In this document: positions 8,762-17,545 of the stretch, piece by piece | How positions within the stretch are numbered: the first letter of the stretch is position 1 | Layout of the letters: each line of letters begins with the position of its first letter | NCBI RefSeq assembly: GCF_014653215.1 | Contig: NZ_BNAI01000001.1 | Coordinates: 186,001-250,000, forward strand | Reading direction: 5' to 3' | Length of the DNA: 64,000 bases | Origin: Pseudolysinimonas yzui | GTDB lineage: Bacteria > Actinomycetota > Actinomycetes > Actinomycetales > Microbacteriaceae | Notes under the pieces: generated by a model | Seen by the model: the letters and a program-made list of their open reading frames with translations, nothing else | What the model was told of the DNA's origin: nothing | Databases searched by the model: none | Made by a program: the position numbers and the translations under genes

Positions 8762-9874
8762 ATGACGATCAACCTCCTGCCGATGGCGACCCCCGACCTG
8801 CTCTGGCAGGTCACCCGCAACGACGCCGCGAAGTCGGCCGAGGCGCGCGCGGCGATCCTCGCCGACCCCGGATTCGGCAAGCACTTCACCGACCACATGG
8901 TCGACATCTGCTGGTCGGAGAAGGGTGGATGGCACCGCCCGCGCGTGCAGCCCTACGGCCCGATCTCGCTCGACCCGGCTGCGGCGGTGCTGCACTACGC
9001 CCAGGAGGTCTTCGAGGGCCTCAAGGCATACCGGCACGCCGACGGGTCGATCTGGACGTTCCGGCCCGAAGCGAACGCCGCCCGGATGCAGCGCTCCGCC
9101 AAGCGCCTCGCCCTGCCCGAGCTGCCGGTCGAGTACTTCCTCGAGTCGCTGAAGCAGCTCATCGCCGTCGACGGCGACTGGGTGCCGACCGCCCCGGAGA
9201 CGAGCCTCTACCTGCGACCGTTCATGTTCGCGAAGGAGGCCTTCCTCGGCGTTCGTCCGGCCGCCAAGGTGAACTACTACCTCATCGCCAGTCCCGCCGG
9301 CGCCTACTTCACGGGCGGCGTCACCCCGGTGGCGATCTGGCTGTCGACCCAGTACGCGCGCGCCGGGAAGGGCGGCACCGGAGCAGCGAAGACGGGCGGC
9401 AACTACGCGTCGAGCCTCGTCGCCCAGGCCGAGGCCTACGACCACGGATGTGCGCAGGTGCTGTTCCTCGACGGCTCGGGCACCTATCTCGAAGAGCTCG
9501 GCGGCATGAACGTCGTGCTCGTCACGAAAGACGGCCGGCTGATCACGCCGGAGAGCGACAGCATCCTCGAAGGCATCACCCTCGACTCGGTGCTGCAGCT
9601 CGGGCGCGACCGCGGCCTGAAGGTCGAACAGCGGCCGGTGCCGTTGCAGGAGTGGGTCGACGGCGTCGCGTCGGGTGAGATCGTCGAAGCCTTCGCGTGC
9701 GGCACGGCAGCGGTCTTGACGCCGATCTCGGAGCTGAAGGGCGAGCACGTCTCGATCGTCATGCCCGAGCCGTCGGGCGAGCGCGTCTCGATGTCGCTGC
9801 GGCAGGAGCTGACCGACATCCAGTACGGACGGGTGCCCGATCGCCACAACTGGTTGATGCGTCTCGACGCCTGA
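8762..9874 (+). CDS. ilvE: Branched-chain amino acid aminotransferase
   Basis: IlvE is the PLP-dependent class IV aminotransferase for the last step of leucine, isoleucine and valine synthesis. The 370-residue protein matches the long actinobacterial form. Landmarks are HYAQEVFEGLKAY near residue 80, the PLP lysine in KTGGNYASS near residue 203, and YLEELGGMNV with the GTAAVLTPI phosphate-binding segment near the end. An ACGGAG-type site precedes the ATG. It is the last gene before a convergent operon. Confidence 0.95.
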   Translation: MTINLLPMATPDLLWQVTRNDAAKSAEARAAILADPGFGKHFTDHMVDICWSEKGGWHRPRVQPYGPISLDPAAAVLHYAQEVFEGLKAYRHADGSIWTFRPEANAARMQRSAKRLALPELPVEYFLESLKQLIAVDGDWVPTAPETSLYLRPFMFAKEAFLGVRPAAKVNYYLIASPAGAYFTGGVTPVAIWLSTQYARAGKGGTGAAKTGGNYASSLVAQAEAYDHGCAQVLFLDGSGTYLEELGGMNVVLVTKDGRLITPESDSILEGITLDSVLQLGRDRGLKVEQRPVPLQEWVDGVASGEIVEAFACGTAAVLTPISELKGEHVSIVMPEPSGERVSMSLRQELTDIQYGRVPDRHNWLMRLDA

Positions 9875-9902
9875 GCCGGTGGATCCGGGGTCAGCGACCG
9901 GC
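9875..9902. terminator. Weak hairpin between convergent ilvE and SipW-type gene
   Basis: GCCGGT at 9875-9880 pairs with ACCGGC at 9897-9902. The stem is only six base pairs and has no T-run. It is the only terminator candidate in this 16-bp convergent gap. Confidence 0.3.
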
Positions 9903-11231
9903 GGCGTAGTGCGCGGCGACGCGTGAGGCGCTGAGAGCCGTCGTGTAGACGGCGGCGTTGTCGATGCTCGAGACCAGGGTCGCGTCGAGCACCCCCGACA
10001 TCCCGGTCGTCGTGTCGCCGCCGACCCGCCAGAAGCCGTCTGAGCCGTACGGGTTGTAGTGGTAGGCGGTGGTCCGGGTGTTGGAGGCTTCCAGAACCCC
10101 GTCGACGTAGAGTCGCATCCCGGCCGACGAGAGGGTCGCGACCGCGTGATGCCATCCGCCGTCGTGGTAGGTCCCGGGCGCGTTCAGGGTGCGCACCGTG
10201 TTGTTCTGACGGATGCTGAAGCGTAGTCCTCCCCCCGTGGTCATCCAGATGCGCCGATCGGCGACGGCCGAGGTGCCGGTGGCGCTCTCCCCGAATCCGA
10301 TGAGTTGCCCACCGCCCGTCGACGTCGTGCGGAACCAGATCTCGATGCTGAAGGTGTTCGGCGGCGCGATGGCGGCCCCGGGCACCGTGATGCCGCTCGT
10401 GACGGCGGCGGCGAGGGCGAGCGACGGGCTGGTGCCGACGCAGTCGCCGACCTCCCGCGTGGCGCCCGCCAGGATCGTGCCCGTTCGGCCGTTGCCCGAC
10501 GCGTCGGTCGCGGTGGTGCCCGTTCCCTCGTTCACGGCGTAGAGCAGGGAGGGCGAATCGAGCGGCGTCTCGACGAGACAGCCGAAGGTCGGGGCGGCCG
10601 CGAGAGCGGTCGACGGGTTCGGACTCTGGCTGGCGTACGCGGCGTGGGCGGTGCCGCTCGATCCGATGACGGTGACGACGGTGACGGCGGCGATCACGGC
10701 GAGTGCGGACGGGATGGCGCGCGCGACCGCGGGGTCGGAATCGGCCCGATGCGCGTTGCGGCGGCCGAACGCGACGACCCCGAGTCCGAGGGTCGCGACG
10801 ACGGCACCGAGGATGAGCTCCCACCGGCCTTCCCGGGCCCAGAGGAAGGGCAGCCCGATCGCGGGAGCACGCAACACGGCGACGCCGTGCACGTCGTCGG
10901 GTGTCACCGGGGTGGAGTCGGTGGTCGCGTTGGCATCGCCGCGGGTGATCAGCAGGCCCTCGGCGGTCGGACCGACGAGGCGGTGCAGGCGCAACTGCCC
11001 GGGATGGTCGGGATCCTCGAACAGCAGCACACGACCCGGTGAGGCGGCGGGGTCGGCGACCGGCATCGCGACGACGATGTCGCCGGCGCGGACGGCGGGT
11101 GCCATCGAGTCGCTCATCACGGTGGTGGCTTTCCACCCCCAGAGTGTCGGGATGGCCGACCAGAACAGGCAACTCGCGACGGCGAACAGGATGATGCGCG
11201 CCAACGTCGTGATGACAAGCGTGACGTGCAC
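9891..11231 (-). CDS. SipW-type (S26B) signal peptidase fused to a LamG-like domain
   Basis: The first 160 of 446 residues form an ER/SipW-type signal peptidase. A membrane helix (about 5-28) is followed by the catalytic Ser42 in SDSMAP, His83 in LRLHRLVG (histidine where bacterial type I enzymes have lysine) and the TRGDAN motif with Asp99. A second helix spans about 138-155. A third hydrophobic stretch (176-190) follows, then GTAHAAYASQSPNPS, which resembles the processing site of SipW substrates. A LamG/concanavalin-like domain fills about 230-446 (FSIEIWFRTTS, HHAVATLSSAGMRLYVDG). The chain may therefore cleave its own C-terminal domain. The TasA/camelysin-like gene upstream in the same operon is its expected other substrate. 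Confidence 0.85.
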   Translation of the reverse strand: MHVTLVITTLARIILFAVASCLFWSAIPTLWGWKATTVMSDSMAPAVRAGDIVVAMPVADPAASPGRVLLFEDPDHPGQLRLHRLVGPTAEGLLITRGDANATTDSTPVTPDDVHGVAVLRAPAIGLPFLWAREGRWELILGAVVATLGLGVVAFGRRNAHRADSDPAVARAIPSALAVIAAVTVVTVIGSSGTAHAAYASQSPNPSTALAAAPTFGCLVETPLDSPSLLYAVNEGTGTTATDASGNGRTGTILAGATREVGDCVGTSPSLALAAAVTSGITVPGAAIAPPNTFSIEIWFRTTSTGGGQLIGFGESATGTSAVADRRIWMTTGGGLRFSIRQNNTVRTLNAPGTYHDGGWHHAVATLSSAGMRLYVDGVLEASNTRTTAYHYNPYGSDGFWRVGGDTTTGMSGVLDATLVSSIDNAAVYTTALSASRVAAHYAAGR

Positions 11232-11375
11232 TTCTGCACCTCCTCGGGTAGGCGTGCGAGACGAAGGGGGACGGGAGACTGAGCGGGATGCGGCGGGGAA
11301 GGCGATCGGGGAGCGGATCGACGCGAACGGAGTCCGTCCGGCACCCCCGAATCAGGTGCCGGACGGCCCGACCGA

Positions 11376-11984
11376 TCAGCTGTTCTGCGCCTCCCAGGTG
11401 AATCCGAGCGCAGCGGTGCCGCCCTGGGTGGTGTTCGGTGCCCCGGCATCGACCGTGTACACGAACTGGAACACCCGCGTCTCGGCGGCGGTGCCCGTAG
11501 GCGCCCAGGAGCCGAGGCCGGTGGCGTAGTTCGTGGCGGTCGTGCCGAAGTTTGCGAGCGAACCGGTGTAGACGGCCGCCCCGGAGACGAGCGGGGTGAA
11601 CCCGACGCAGCCGCCGGCGAAGCTGCCGCCGGTGCCTTGGGTGATCGTCAGCGTGATGTGGCTGCTGAGCGCGTTGGTCGTGGTGGCGCCGGTGCCGTAG
11701 AGGCGCACGGCGGATGCCAGCGAGCCGGTCGAGGTGACCGCGATGCAGCGGGTTCCGGTCGATCCGGGTGCCAGGTTGGTGGCGGTGAAGAGGGCCGTGG
11801 CCGAGTCGTCGTCGGACAGCGCGACGGTGCCGGTGGCCCAGTTGTTCGTCGGCGTCGACGTGGTGGCCGAGAACGCGGCGTAGGACGCGGTGCCGATCGT
11901 GGCGCCGCTCAGCAGGATCGCGACCGGCAGGGCGAGCCAGTTCGCGATGCGGCCGGCACGGCGTCGGCGCAGGGTGGTGGTCAT
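11376..11984 (-). CDS. Camelysin/TasA-like secreted protein with SipW-type signal
   Basis: A 202-residue exported protein with a basic N-terminus (RRRRAGR) and a hydrophobic stretch at about 15-33. Then comes the SipW-cognate processing region (IGTASYAAFSATTS), followed by WATGTVALSDDD, the typical start of a mature camelysin/TasA-like beta-sandwich. Proteins of this family form surface fibres or act as surface-bound factors in Bacillus; its role here is inferred. It is the first gene of the operon whose second gene is the SipW-type peptidase, about 145 bases downstream. Two MarR-like operator sites lie just before its start. Confidence 0.82.
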   Translation of the reverse strand: MTTTLRRRRAGRIANWLALPVAILLSGATIGTASYAAFSATTSTPTNNWATGTVALSDDDSATALFTATNLAPGSTGTRCIAVTSTGSLASAVRLYGTGATTTNALSSHITLTITQGTGGSFAGGCVGFTPLVSGAAVYTGSLANFGTTATNYATGLGSWAPTGTAAETRVFQFVYTVDAGAPNTTQGGTAALGFTWEAQNS

Positions 11985-12004
11985 CTGAATACTCCTCGGG
12001 TTGG

Positions 12005-12038
12005 TTCGATGATCGAAGTAGCAAGTTCGACGATCAAA
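12005..12038. promoter_or_regulatory. Two palindromic operator sites between MarR and TasA-like genes
   Basis: TTCGATGATCGAA (12005-12017) is a perfect 13-bp palindrome. TTCGACGATCAAA (12026-12038) is a near copy. Their centres are 21 bp apart, two helical turns, so both would face the same side of DNA. The AT-poor surroundings make them stand out. They lie upstream of the TasA-like gene and about 115 bp from the divergent MarR gene, its likely binder. Confidence 0.55.
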
Positions 12039-12150
12039 CTAACGGTGGGAGCGGTTTCACGAAGCCCCCAAGGCGGGTCGCCCTCGTCCAGGGGGGTCAC
12101 GAGGGGTACACTCCGGGTCTGGGGAAGTGCAGAGCCAAGGGGGACTGGCG

Positions 12151-12633
12151 ATGTTTCGTGAAGTTGTTGAGGTCGACGAGTCGACCGAGACCGCGCTGAG
12201 CGATGTGCTGATCGCGTTCAGCCGGATGCGTCGTGAGAATGACCTGCTGCTCACTGCGATCGCACGAGACCACGGCCTTCACGCCTCCGACTTCCGTGCG
12301 GTGGCATTCGTGCAGATGACGCCGGACGTCACCCCTCGGAGCCTGGCCGACTACCTGGCTCTGTCGTTGAGTGCGACGACGGCGATGATCGATCGCCTGG
12401 TCGCCGCGGGGTACGTGCTGCGCACCCCGAATCCCGAGGACGGGCGCAGCGTCTATCTCGAGATCACCCCGGTTGGGGCCGATGCGGTCGAAGACGCTCG
12501 GAAGCTATACGTCGCGGCCTTCGAAGCTGCGGTGCCTGTCGAGCGGCGCGACGAGGTCGCTGCGACGTTCAAGCGCATCGCGGATGCCGTCGCGGATGTC
12601 GCCGTCGGGGACCACGCGTCAGCGCGCACCTGA
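12151..12633 (+). CDS. MarR family transcriptional regulator
   Basis: A 160-residue winged-helix regulator. The N-terminal dimerisation helix is followed by the HTH (LADYLALSLSATTAMIDRLVAAG, about residues 57-79, split here by description) and the wing RTPNPEDGRSVYLEITPVG. The ATG at 12151 is preferred over an upstream in-frame GTG because AAGGGGGA sits seven bases before it. It is divergent from the TasA/SipW operon with paired palindromes in the gap, which suggests control of that operon and of itself. The effector is unknown. Confidence 0.88.
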   Translation: MFREVVEVDESTETALSDVLIAFSRMRRENDLLLTAIARDHGLHASDFRAVAFVQMTPDVTPRSLADYLALSLSATTAMIDRLVAAGYVLRTPNPEDGRSVYLEITPVGADAVEDARKLYVAAFEAAVPVERRDEVAATFKRIADAVADVAVGDHASART

Positions 12634-12652
12634 GCTCCGGGCCTCGTGGCCG

Positions 12653-13291
12653 TCAGCGGCGACCCGTGACCCGCATGACGAACGCGGCCACGGCATCCGC
12701 CGCGGTGTCGAGATGCTGGGCGTGCGTGTGGCCGCTCACCGCCTTGCGGGGTCGAAGATCGTGGTCGCCGTCGTCGAGCCAGAGCACCTCGATCGACTCT
12801 CCGAGCCCGTAGCCCGCGACTTCGTCGGGTGAGCCGAACGGATCGCGGGTGCCCTGCACGATGAGGGTCGGCACGCGCAGATCGACCAGGTGCGCGGTGC
12901 GCGGACGATCGGCGGCGGCCGGCGGGTGGAACGGGTAGGACAGACAGGCCAGCCCGGCGATCGACCCGGCCTCGAACTCCGAGCCGGCGATCATGCTCGC
13001 CACCCGGCCGCCCATCGAGCGCCCCCCGATCACCGGTCGCCCGCCCACCTCCGCGAGCACCGCCCGGTACTCGTCGAGCAAGGTCTCGGCGCGCGGTGGC
13101 GGCCGCCTCCCGCCGGAACGCCGGGATGCCATGTAGGCGAACTCGAACCGCACCACCCGCACGCCCCGAGCGGCGATGCGGGAGGCGACATCCGTCATGC
13201 CGCGGGAATCCATCGCGGCACCCGCACCGTGGGCGAGCACCAGGGTGGGCGCGTCATCGGGCCCGTCGACGAGGAGGTCCATACCACCCAT
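12653..13291 (-). CDS. Alpha/beta hydrolase of the KANL3/TEX30-like family
   Basis: A 212-residue alpha/beta hydrolase with LAHGAGAAMDS as the oxyanion-loop region. The nucleophile Ser is in GGRSMGGR (about residue 93), the acid Asp in GTRDPFG (about 152) and the His in DGDHDLRP (about 178). This order and the short length match the KANL3/TEX30-like (UPF0227-like) hydrolases, whose substrates in bacteria are unknown. It faces the MarR gene convergently and diverges from the FAH-family gene. Confidence 0.8.
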   Translation of the reverse strand: MGGMDLLVDGPDDAPTLVLAHGAGAAMDSRGMTDVASRIAARGVRVVRFEFAYMASRRSGGRRPPPRAETLLDEYRAVLAEVGGRPVIGGRSMGGRVASMIAGSEFEAGSIAGLACLSYPFHPPAAADRPRTAHLVDLRVPTLIVQGTRDPFGSPDEVAGYGLGESIEVLWLDDGDHDLRPRKAVSGHTHAQHLDTAADAVAAFVMRVTGRR

Positions 13292-13325
13292 CCTGTCGCA
13301 GCCCGGCGGAGCGCCCGCCCAGGTC

Positions 13326-13331
13326 TAGGGT
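13326..13331 (+). promoter_or_regulatory. -10 element of FAH-family gene, leaderless
   Basis: TAGGGT ends eight bases before the GTG start at 13340 and no ribosome-binding site is present. Confidence 0.4.
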
Positions 13332-13339
13332 TGAGACTC

Positions 13340-14122
13340 GTGAGAGTCGCCCGCTTCGCCATCGCGGACGCCGACCCCCGGTACGGCATCGTCGACAACG
13401 ACGACGAGATCGTCGTGCTGGCCGGTGATCCGATCTTCTCCGGATTCCAGCCCACGGGGGAGCGCCTGCCGCTCGCCGACGTGCGGCTGCTCGCCCCGGT
13501 CATCCCGCGCTCGAAGGTGGTCTGTGTCGGCCTGAACTACGCCGACCACCGCGCCGACATGTCCAACATCGAGGCTCCCGAGAACCCGCTGATCTTCCTC
13601 AAGCCGAACACGGCCGTCATCGGCCCCGGCGAGGCGATCCAGATCCCGCCCGTCGAGGGGCGCATCACCCACGAGAGCGAACTCGTCGTCGTCGTCGGTC
13701 GCATCGCGAAGCAGGTGAAGGCCGCGGACTGGCGCGACTACGTCTTCGGGTTCACGATCGGCAACGACGTGTCGGCGCGCGACCAGATGTTCGCCGACGG
13801 GCAGTGGGCACGGGCGAAGGGCTACGACACGTTCGCCCCGATCGGCCCGTGGATCGAGACGGAACTCGACCCGTCGAACCTCGAGATCCAGAGCCACGTC
13901 GACGGGGAGCCACGGCGGCACGGCAACACGAAAGACCTCATCTACGACCTGCCGACGCTCTTCGAGTACATCTCGGATGTCTGGACTCTTCTGCCCGGCG
14001 ACATCATCATGACCGGCACGCCGTCGGGGCTCGGCGGGTTCGTCGCCGGTCAGACGGTCGACATCACGATCGAGGGGATCGGCACCCTGAGCAACCCGGC
14101 GCGTAACCGCGACTCGGCATGA
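13340..14122 (+). CDS. Fumarylacetoacetate hydrolase family protein
   Basis: A 260-residue FAH-family enzyme. The core fold starts at VVCVGLNYADHRADM (near residue 56). Metal ligands are expected in ITHESELVVVVG (two acidic residues) and NDVSARDQMF, and the catalytic-loop segment IIMTGTPSGLG is near the end. Relatives hydrolyse, decarboxylate or isomerise 2-oxo acids such as acylpyruvates. In Micrococcales this gene commonly sits just upstream of gltX. The GTG start is chosen from the -10 spacing; a longer open frame upstream runs antisense to the hydrolase. It overlaps the MFS gene by four bases. Confidence 0.88.
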   Translation: MRVARFAIADADPRYGIVDNDDEIVVLAGDPIFSGFQPTGERLPLADVRLLAPVIPRSKVVCVGLNYADHRADMSNIEAPENPLIFLKPNTAVIGPGEAIQIPPVEGRITHESELVVVVGRIAKQVKAADWRDYVFGFTIGNDVSARDQMFADGQWARAKGYDTFAPIGPWIETELDPSNLEIQSHVDGEPRRHGNTKDLIYDLPTLFEYISDVWTLLPGDIIMTGTPSGLGGFVAGQTVDITIEGIGTLSNPARNRDSA

Positions 14123-15381
14123 GCGAGGGCGGGATGACCGCACTCACCGACGCGGACGTCGTCCGCATCCGGCGTCGCAGCCATGTGGCGATCATCAGCG
14201 GGCAGGCGCTCGCCGGGGTCGGCATGGGCGCGACGTTCTCGGCTGGAGCCCTGCTCGCAACCCAGCTCTCCGGTTCACCCGCCTGGTCGGGAACCTCGGT
14301 CACCCTGTCGACCCTCGGCGCGGCGGCCGCGGCCATCCCGCTCGCCCGACTCGCGCAAGCGTCGGGTCGGTCGCCGGCGCTCGCCACGGGCTCCGCCTTC
14401 GCGGCCCTCGGAGCGATCGTCGGCATCGTCGCGACCGCTGCCGGCCTGTTTCCGCTGTTCCTCGTCGCGATGGGCCTGCTCGGGGTGGGCACCGCGGTGA
14501 ACCTGCAGTCCCGCTTCGCCGCGACCGACCTGTCGGAACCGGCCCGCAGCGGGCGCGACCTGTCGGTCGTCGTCTGGTCGACGACGCTCGGCGCCGTGCT
14601 CGGCCCGAACCTCATCGGTCCGGGTGACGTGCTCGGGCGCTCGATCGGGTTGCCGCCGCTCACGGGTGTGTTCATCTTCGCCCTCGCCGCACAGCTGGTC
14701 GCCGTCACCGTCTACCTCGTGGTGCTGCGCCCCGACCCGTTGCTCACCGCGCTGCGTCTCGGCGTCGAGCGCGGCACGACCGAGGTGGAGGCGCGCGCCG
14801 AGGATCGCGGCGGCGTGATCACCGCCATCCTGACCCTCGCCCTCAGCCACGCGACGATGGCGTCGGTGATGGCGATGACGCCGGTGCATCTCGTCGATCA
14901 CGGGGCGACGCTGCAGATCGTGGGGCTGACGATCAGCCTGCACGTCGCCGGCATGTACGCGCTCTCGCCGGTGTGGGGCGTGCTCTCCGACCGGTTCGGG
15001 CGCTCACCCGTCATCGTGGTGGGACAGGGGATGCTGCTGGCCGCCCTCCTGATGACGTCGTTCGGCGCCGAGCATTCCGGCTGGGTGGTGGCGGGCTTGA
15101 TCTTCTTGGGGCTCGGCTGGAGCGCGGCGACCGTCGCCGCATCCGGCCTGCTCACCGACAGCGCCGACCCGATGCGACGCACCGTCGTGCAGGGCCGTGC
15201 CGACCTGTCGATGAGCCTCGCCGGGGGCATCGGCGCGGCGAGCGCCGGGGTCGTGCTCGCCGCGATCGGCTACTCGGGCCTGTCGCTCGTCGCGATCGTG
15301 CTCGTCGCGGTCGTGGTGGGCGCCCTCGTGATCCGTCGCGCGCGCCGCCCACGCATCCGCGTCGAGTCTGGTCAAGTCTGA
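14119..15381 (+). CDS. Major facilitator superfamily exporter
   Basis: A 420-residue MFS protein with twelve probable helices. The loop 2-3 motif appears as LARLAQASGRSP and its second-half repeat as GVLSDRFGRSPV. Acidic cytoplasmic residues (about 210-225) separate the two halves. The start overlaps the FAH-family stop, so the genes are coupled. The family is mostly drug or metabolite efflux, and the substrate cannot be read from sequence. Confidence 0.82.
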   Translation: MSEGGMTALTDADVVRIRRRSHVAIISGQALAGVGMGATFSAGALLATQLSGSPAWSGTSVTLSTLGAAAAAIPLARLAQASGRSPALATGSAFAALGAIVGIVATAAGLFPLFLVAMGLLGVGTAVNLQSRFAATDLSEPARSGRDLSVVVWSTTLGAVLGPNLIGPGDVLGRSIGLPPLTGVFIFALAAQLVAVTVYLVVLRPDPLLTALRLGVERGTTEVEARAEDRGGVITAILTLALSHATMASVMAMTPVHLVDHGATLQIVGLTISLHVAGMYALSPVWGVLSDRFGRSPVIVVGQGMLLAALLMTSFGAEHSGWVVAGLIFLGLGWSAATVAASGLLTDSADPMRRTVVQGRADLSMSLAGGIGAASAGVVLAAIGYSGLSLVAIVLVAVVVGALVIRRARRPRIRVESGQV

Positions 15382-15392
15382 CCAAGGGGCGG

Positions 15393-15398
15393 TACGCT
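15393..15398 (+). promoter_or_regulatory. -10 element of vapBC-type pair
   Basis: TACGCT ends six bases before the ATG at 15405, consistent with a leaderless antitoxin transcript. A short imperfect repeat GGTCAAGTCTGACC (15370-15383) just upstream could be the autoregulatory operator. Confidence 0.45.
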
Positions 15399-15404
15399 GG
15401 CTCC

Positions 15405-15635
15405 ATGTCGATCAACATCTACGAGGCCAAGACCCAGCTCTCGAAGCTGATCGCTCGCGTCGAGGAGGGCGAAGAGATCACGATCTCGCGCAACGGTCGC
15501 CCCGCTGCGCGACTCGTGCCGATCGGCCGGCGCACCGCGCCACGGGTTCCGGGTGCCCTGAAGGGGCAGATCGTCATCCACGACGACTTCGATGAGCTGG
15601 ATGAGGAAACCCTCAGCGACTGGTACGGCGAGTGA
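15405..15635 (+). CDS. Phd/YefM family antitoxin
   Basis: A 76-residue antitoxin of the Phd/YefM fold: INIYEAKTQLSKLIARVEEG forms the N-terminal DNA-binding dimer unit and ITISRNGRPAARLVPI completes it. The acidic C-terminus ([17 protein letters not shown]) would wrap the toxin. The stop overlaps the toxin start. It is expected to neutralise the PIN toxin and repress its own promoter. Confidence 0.9.
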   Translation: MSINIYEAKTQLSKLIARVEEGEEITISRNGRPAARLVPIGRRTAPRVPGALKGQIVIHDDFDELDEETLSDWYGE

Positions 15636-16012
15636 GGATCCTCCTCGACACTCACGTACTGCTCTGGTGGCTCATGGAGGATCCGCACCTGCCCAGGGCC
15701 TTCCGAGCCGCGATCGCGGATGCCGACAACGATGTCTTCGTGTCAGCCGTCACTCACGCTGAGATTGCGATCAAACGCTCGCTCGGGAAGCTTGACGCGC
15801 CCTGGATTCCCGACGAACTGCTTGCCGAGAACGGCATCATCGGGATGTCATTCACGTCGTCGCACGCGAGGCGGATGCTCGATCTGCCCTTTCATCATCG
15901 CGACCCGTTCGACCGCATGTTGATCGCCCAGGCAGCTCTTGAGGACGTGGCATTCGCGACGGTCGATCCGCGCTGTCGCCAGTACGACATCCGGCTCTTC
16001 GAGCACGCCTAA
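15632..16012 (+). CDS. PIN-domain toxin, VapC type
   Basis: A 126-residue PIN-domain ribonuclease. Acidic active-site residues are seen in [10 protein letters not shown] (Asp6), THAEIAIK (Glu near 44), HRDPFDRML (Asp near 90-93) and FATVDPRC (Asp near 112). VapC toxins cut tRNA or rRNA; the target here is unknown. The GTG start overlaps the antitoxin stop. The pair is inserted between the FAH-MFS genes and gltX. Confidence 0.9.
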   Translation: MRILLDTHVLLWWLMEDPHLPRAFRAAIADADNDVFVSAVTHAEIAIKRSLGKLDAPWIPDELLAENGIIGMSFTSSHARRMLDLPFHHRDPFDRMLIAQAALEDVAFATVDPRCRQYDIRLFEHA

Positions 16013-16026
16013 GCTCGCTCGACACC

Positions 16027-16032
16027 TAAGCT
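16027..16032 (+). promoter_or_regulatory. -10 element of gltX
   Basis: TAAGCT ends eight bases before the gltX ATG at 16041. A second CCTAAGCT copy occurs at 16009-16016, over the end of the toxin gene. Confidence 0.4.
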
Positions 16033-16040
16033 CAGTGGCG

Positions 16041-17537
16041 ATGTCTGCCCTCCCCTTCAGTACCGCGACCGGCGCCGATGTGCGCGTGCGATTCTGCCCT
16101 TCGCCCACCGGCACCCCCCACGTCGGGATGGTGCGCACCGCCCTGTTCAACTGGGCGTACGCGCGGCACACCGGCGGAAAGATGGTCTTCCGCATCGAAG
16201 ACACGGATGCCGCCCGCGACAGCGAGGAGAGCTACCTGCAGCTGATCGACGCGCTCACCTGGCTCGGCATCGACTGGGATGAGGGGGTCGAGATCGGCGG
16301 CCCGCACGGGCCGTACCGGCAGTCGCAGCGCACGTCGATCTACCTCGAGGTCGTCGAGAAGCTCAAGGCGTCAGGCCACCTCTACGAGTCGTTCGTGACC
16401 CCCGAGGAGATGGAGGCGCGCAACGTCGCCAACGGCCGCGACCCGCGGCAGGGGTACGACAACTTCGAGCGCGACCTCACCGACGACCAGCGGGCGGCGT
16501 TCCGTGCCGAGGGTCGTGCCCCCAGCCTCCGGTTGCGGGTGCCCGACACCGACCTGAGTTTCGACGACCTGATCCGCGGCGAGATCACCTTCCCGGCGGG
16601 GTCGTTCACCGACTTCGTCGTGGTGCGCCCGAACGGCGCCCCGCTCTACACCTTCGTGAACCCGGTCGACGACGCGCTCATGGGCGTGACGCACGTGTTC
16701 CGGGGCGAAGACATCCTCTCCTCGACCCCGCGGCAGATCGCCCTCTATCTCGCCCTGATCGAGGCTGGCGTCACCACCTTCATCCCGCGATTCGCGCACA
16801 TGCCGCTCGTCTACGGCGAAGGCGCGAAGAAGCTCTCCAAGCGCGACCCCGAGTCGAACCTGTTCCACCACCGCGACCGCGGGTTCATCCCCGAGGGGCT
16901 CATCAACTACCTCGCCCTGCTCGGCTGGTCGATCGCCGCCGACCGCGACGTGTTCACGGTGCCCGACCTCGTCGAAGCCTTCGACATCGTCGACGTCAAC
17001 CCCAACCCGGCGCGCTTCGACCAGAAGAAGGCCGACGCGATCAACGGCGACCACATCCGGATGCTTGCCGCCGACGACTTCGCCGGACGCATCGTGCCCT
17101 ACCTCGCCGAGTACGTCGCCGACCCGCCGACGCCCGCGCAGGCGGCGATCCTGCGGGAGGCCGCGCCGCTCGTGCAGGAGCGCATGATGGTGCTGTCGGA
17201 GGCGTCGGGGTTGCTCGGCTTCCTCTTCACCGCCGACTCCGCGCTCGAGTTCGACGCTGACGCGCTGCCGAAGGATGCCGACCAGGCCGCGCGCATCCTC
17301 GAAGCCGCGGCGGGGGCGCTGGAGCGTCTCGACGACTTCTCGACCGCCGCGATCGAGGAGGCCCTCCGCGCCGAGCTCATCGACGGCGCCGGCCTCAAGC
17401 CCCGGGATGCCTTCGGCCCGTTGCGGACCGCGATCTCGGGCCGACGCATCAGCCCGCCGCTGTTCGAGTCGATGGAGATCCTCGGCAAAGACTCGACCCT
17501 GGTGCGGCTCGAACGCTTCCGGCAGCACCTCGGCTGA
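16041..17537 (+). CDS. gltX: Glutamate--tRNA ligase
   Basis: GluRS charges tRNA-Glu, and in most actinobacteria also tRNA-Gln before amidation. The 498-residue protein has the class I signature [14 protein letters not shown] (HIGH equivalent), [10 protein letters not shown], and [10 protein letters not shown] as the KMSKS loop. The C-terminal anticodon-binding region is of normal length. The ATG at 16041 is preferred over an in-frame GTG six bases upstream because of the -10 spacing. tRNA-Gln(CTG) itself lies at 19150. Confidence 0.97.
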   Translation: MSALPFSTATGADVRVRFCPSPTGTPHVGMVRTALFNWAYARHTGGKMVFRIEDTDAARDSEESYLQLIDALTWLGIDWDEGVEIGGPHGPYRQSQRTSIYLEVVEKLKASGHLYESFVTPEEMEARNVANGRDPRQGYDNFERDLTDDQRAAFRAEGRAPSLRLRVPDTDLSFDDLIRGEITFPAGSFTDFVVVRPNGAPLYTFVNPVDDALMGVTHVFRGEDILSSTPRQIALYLALIEAGVTTFIPRFAHMPLVYGEGAKKLSKRDPESNLFHHRDRGFIPEGLINYLALLGWSIAADRDVFTVPDLVEAFDIVDVNPNPARFDQKKADAINGDHIRMLAADDFAGRIVPYLAEYVADPPTPAQAAILREAAPLVQERMMVLSEASGLLGFLFTADSALEFDADALPKDADQAARILEAAAGALERLDDFSTAAIEEALRAELIDGAGLKPRDAFGPLRTAISGRRISPPLFESMEILGKDSTLVRLERFRQHLG

Positions 17538-17545
17538 GGCGCACC

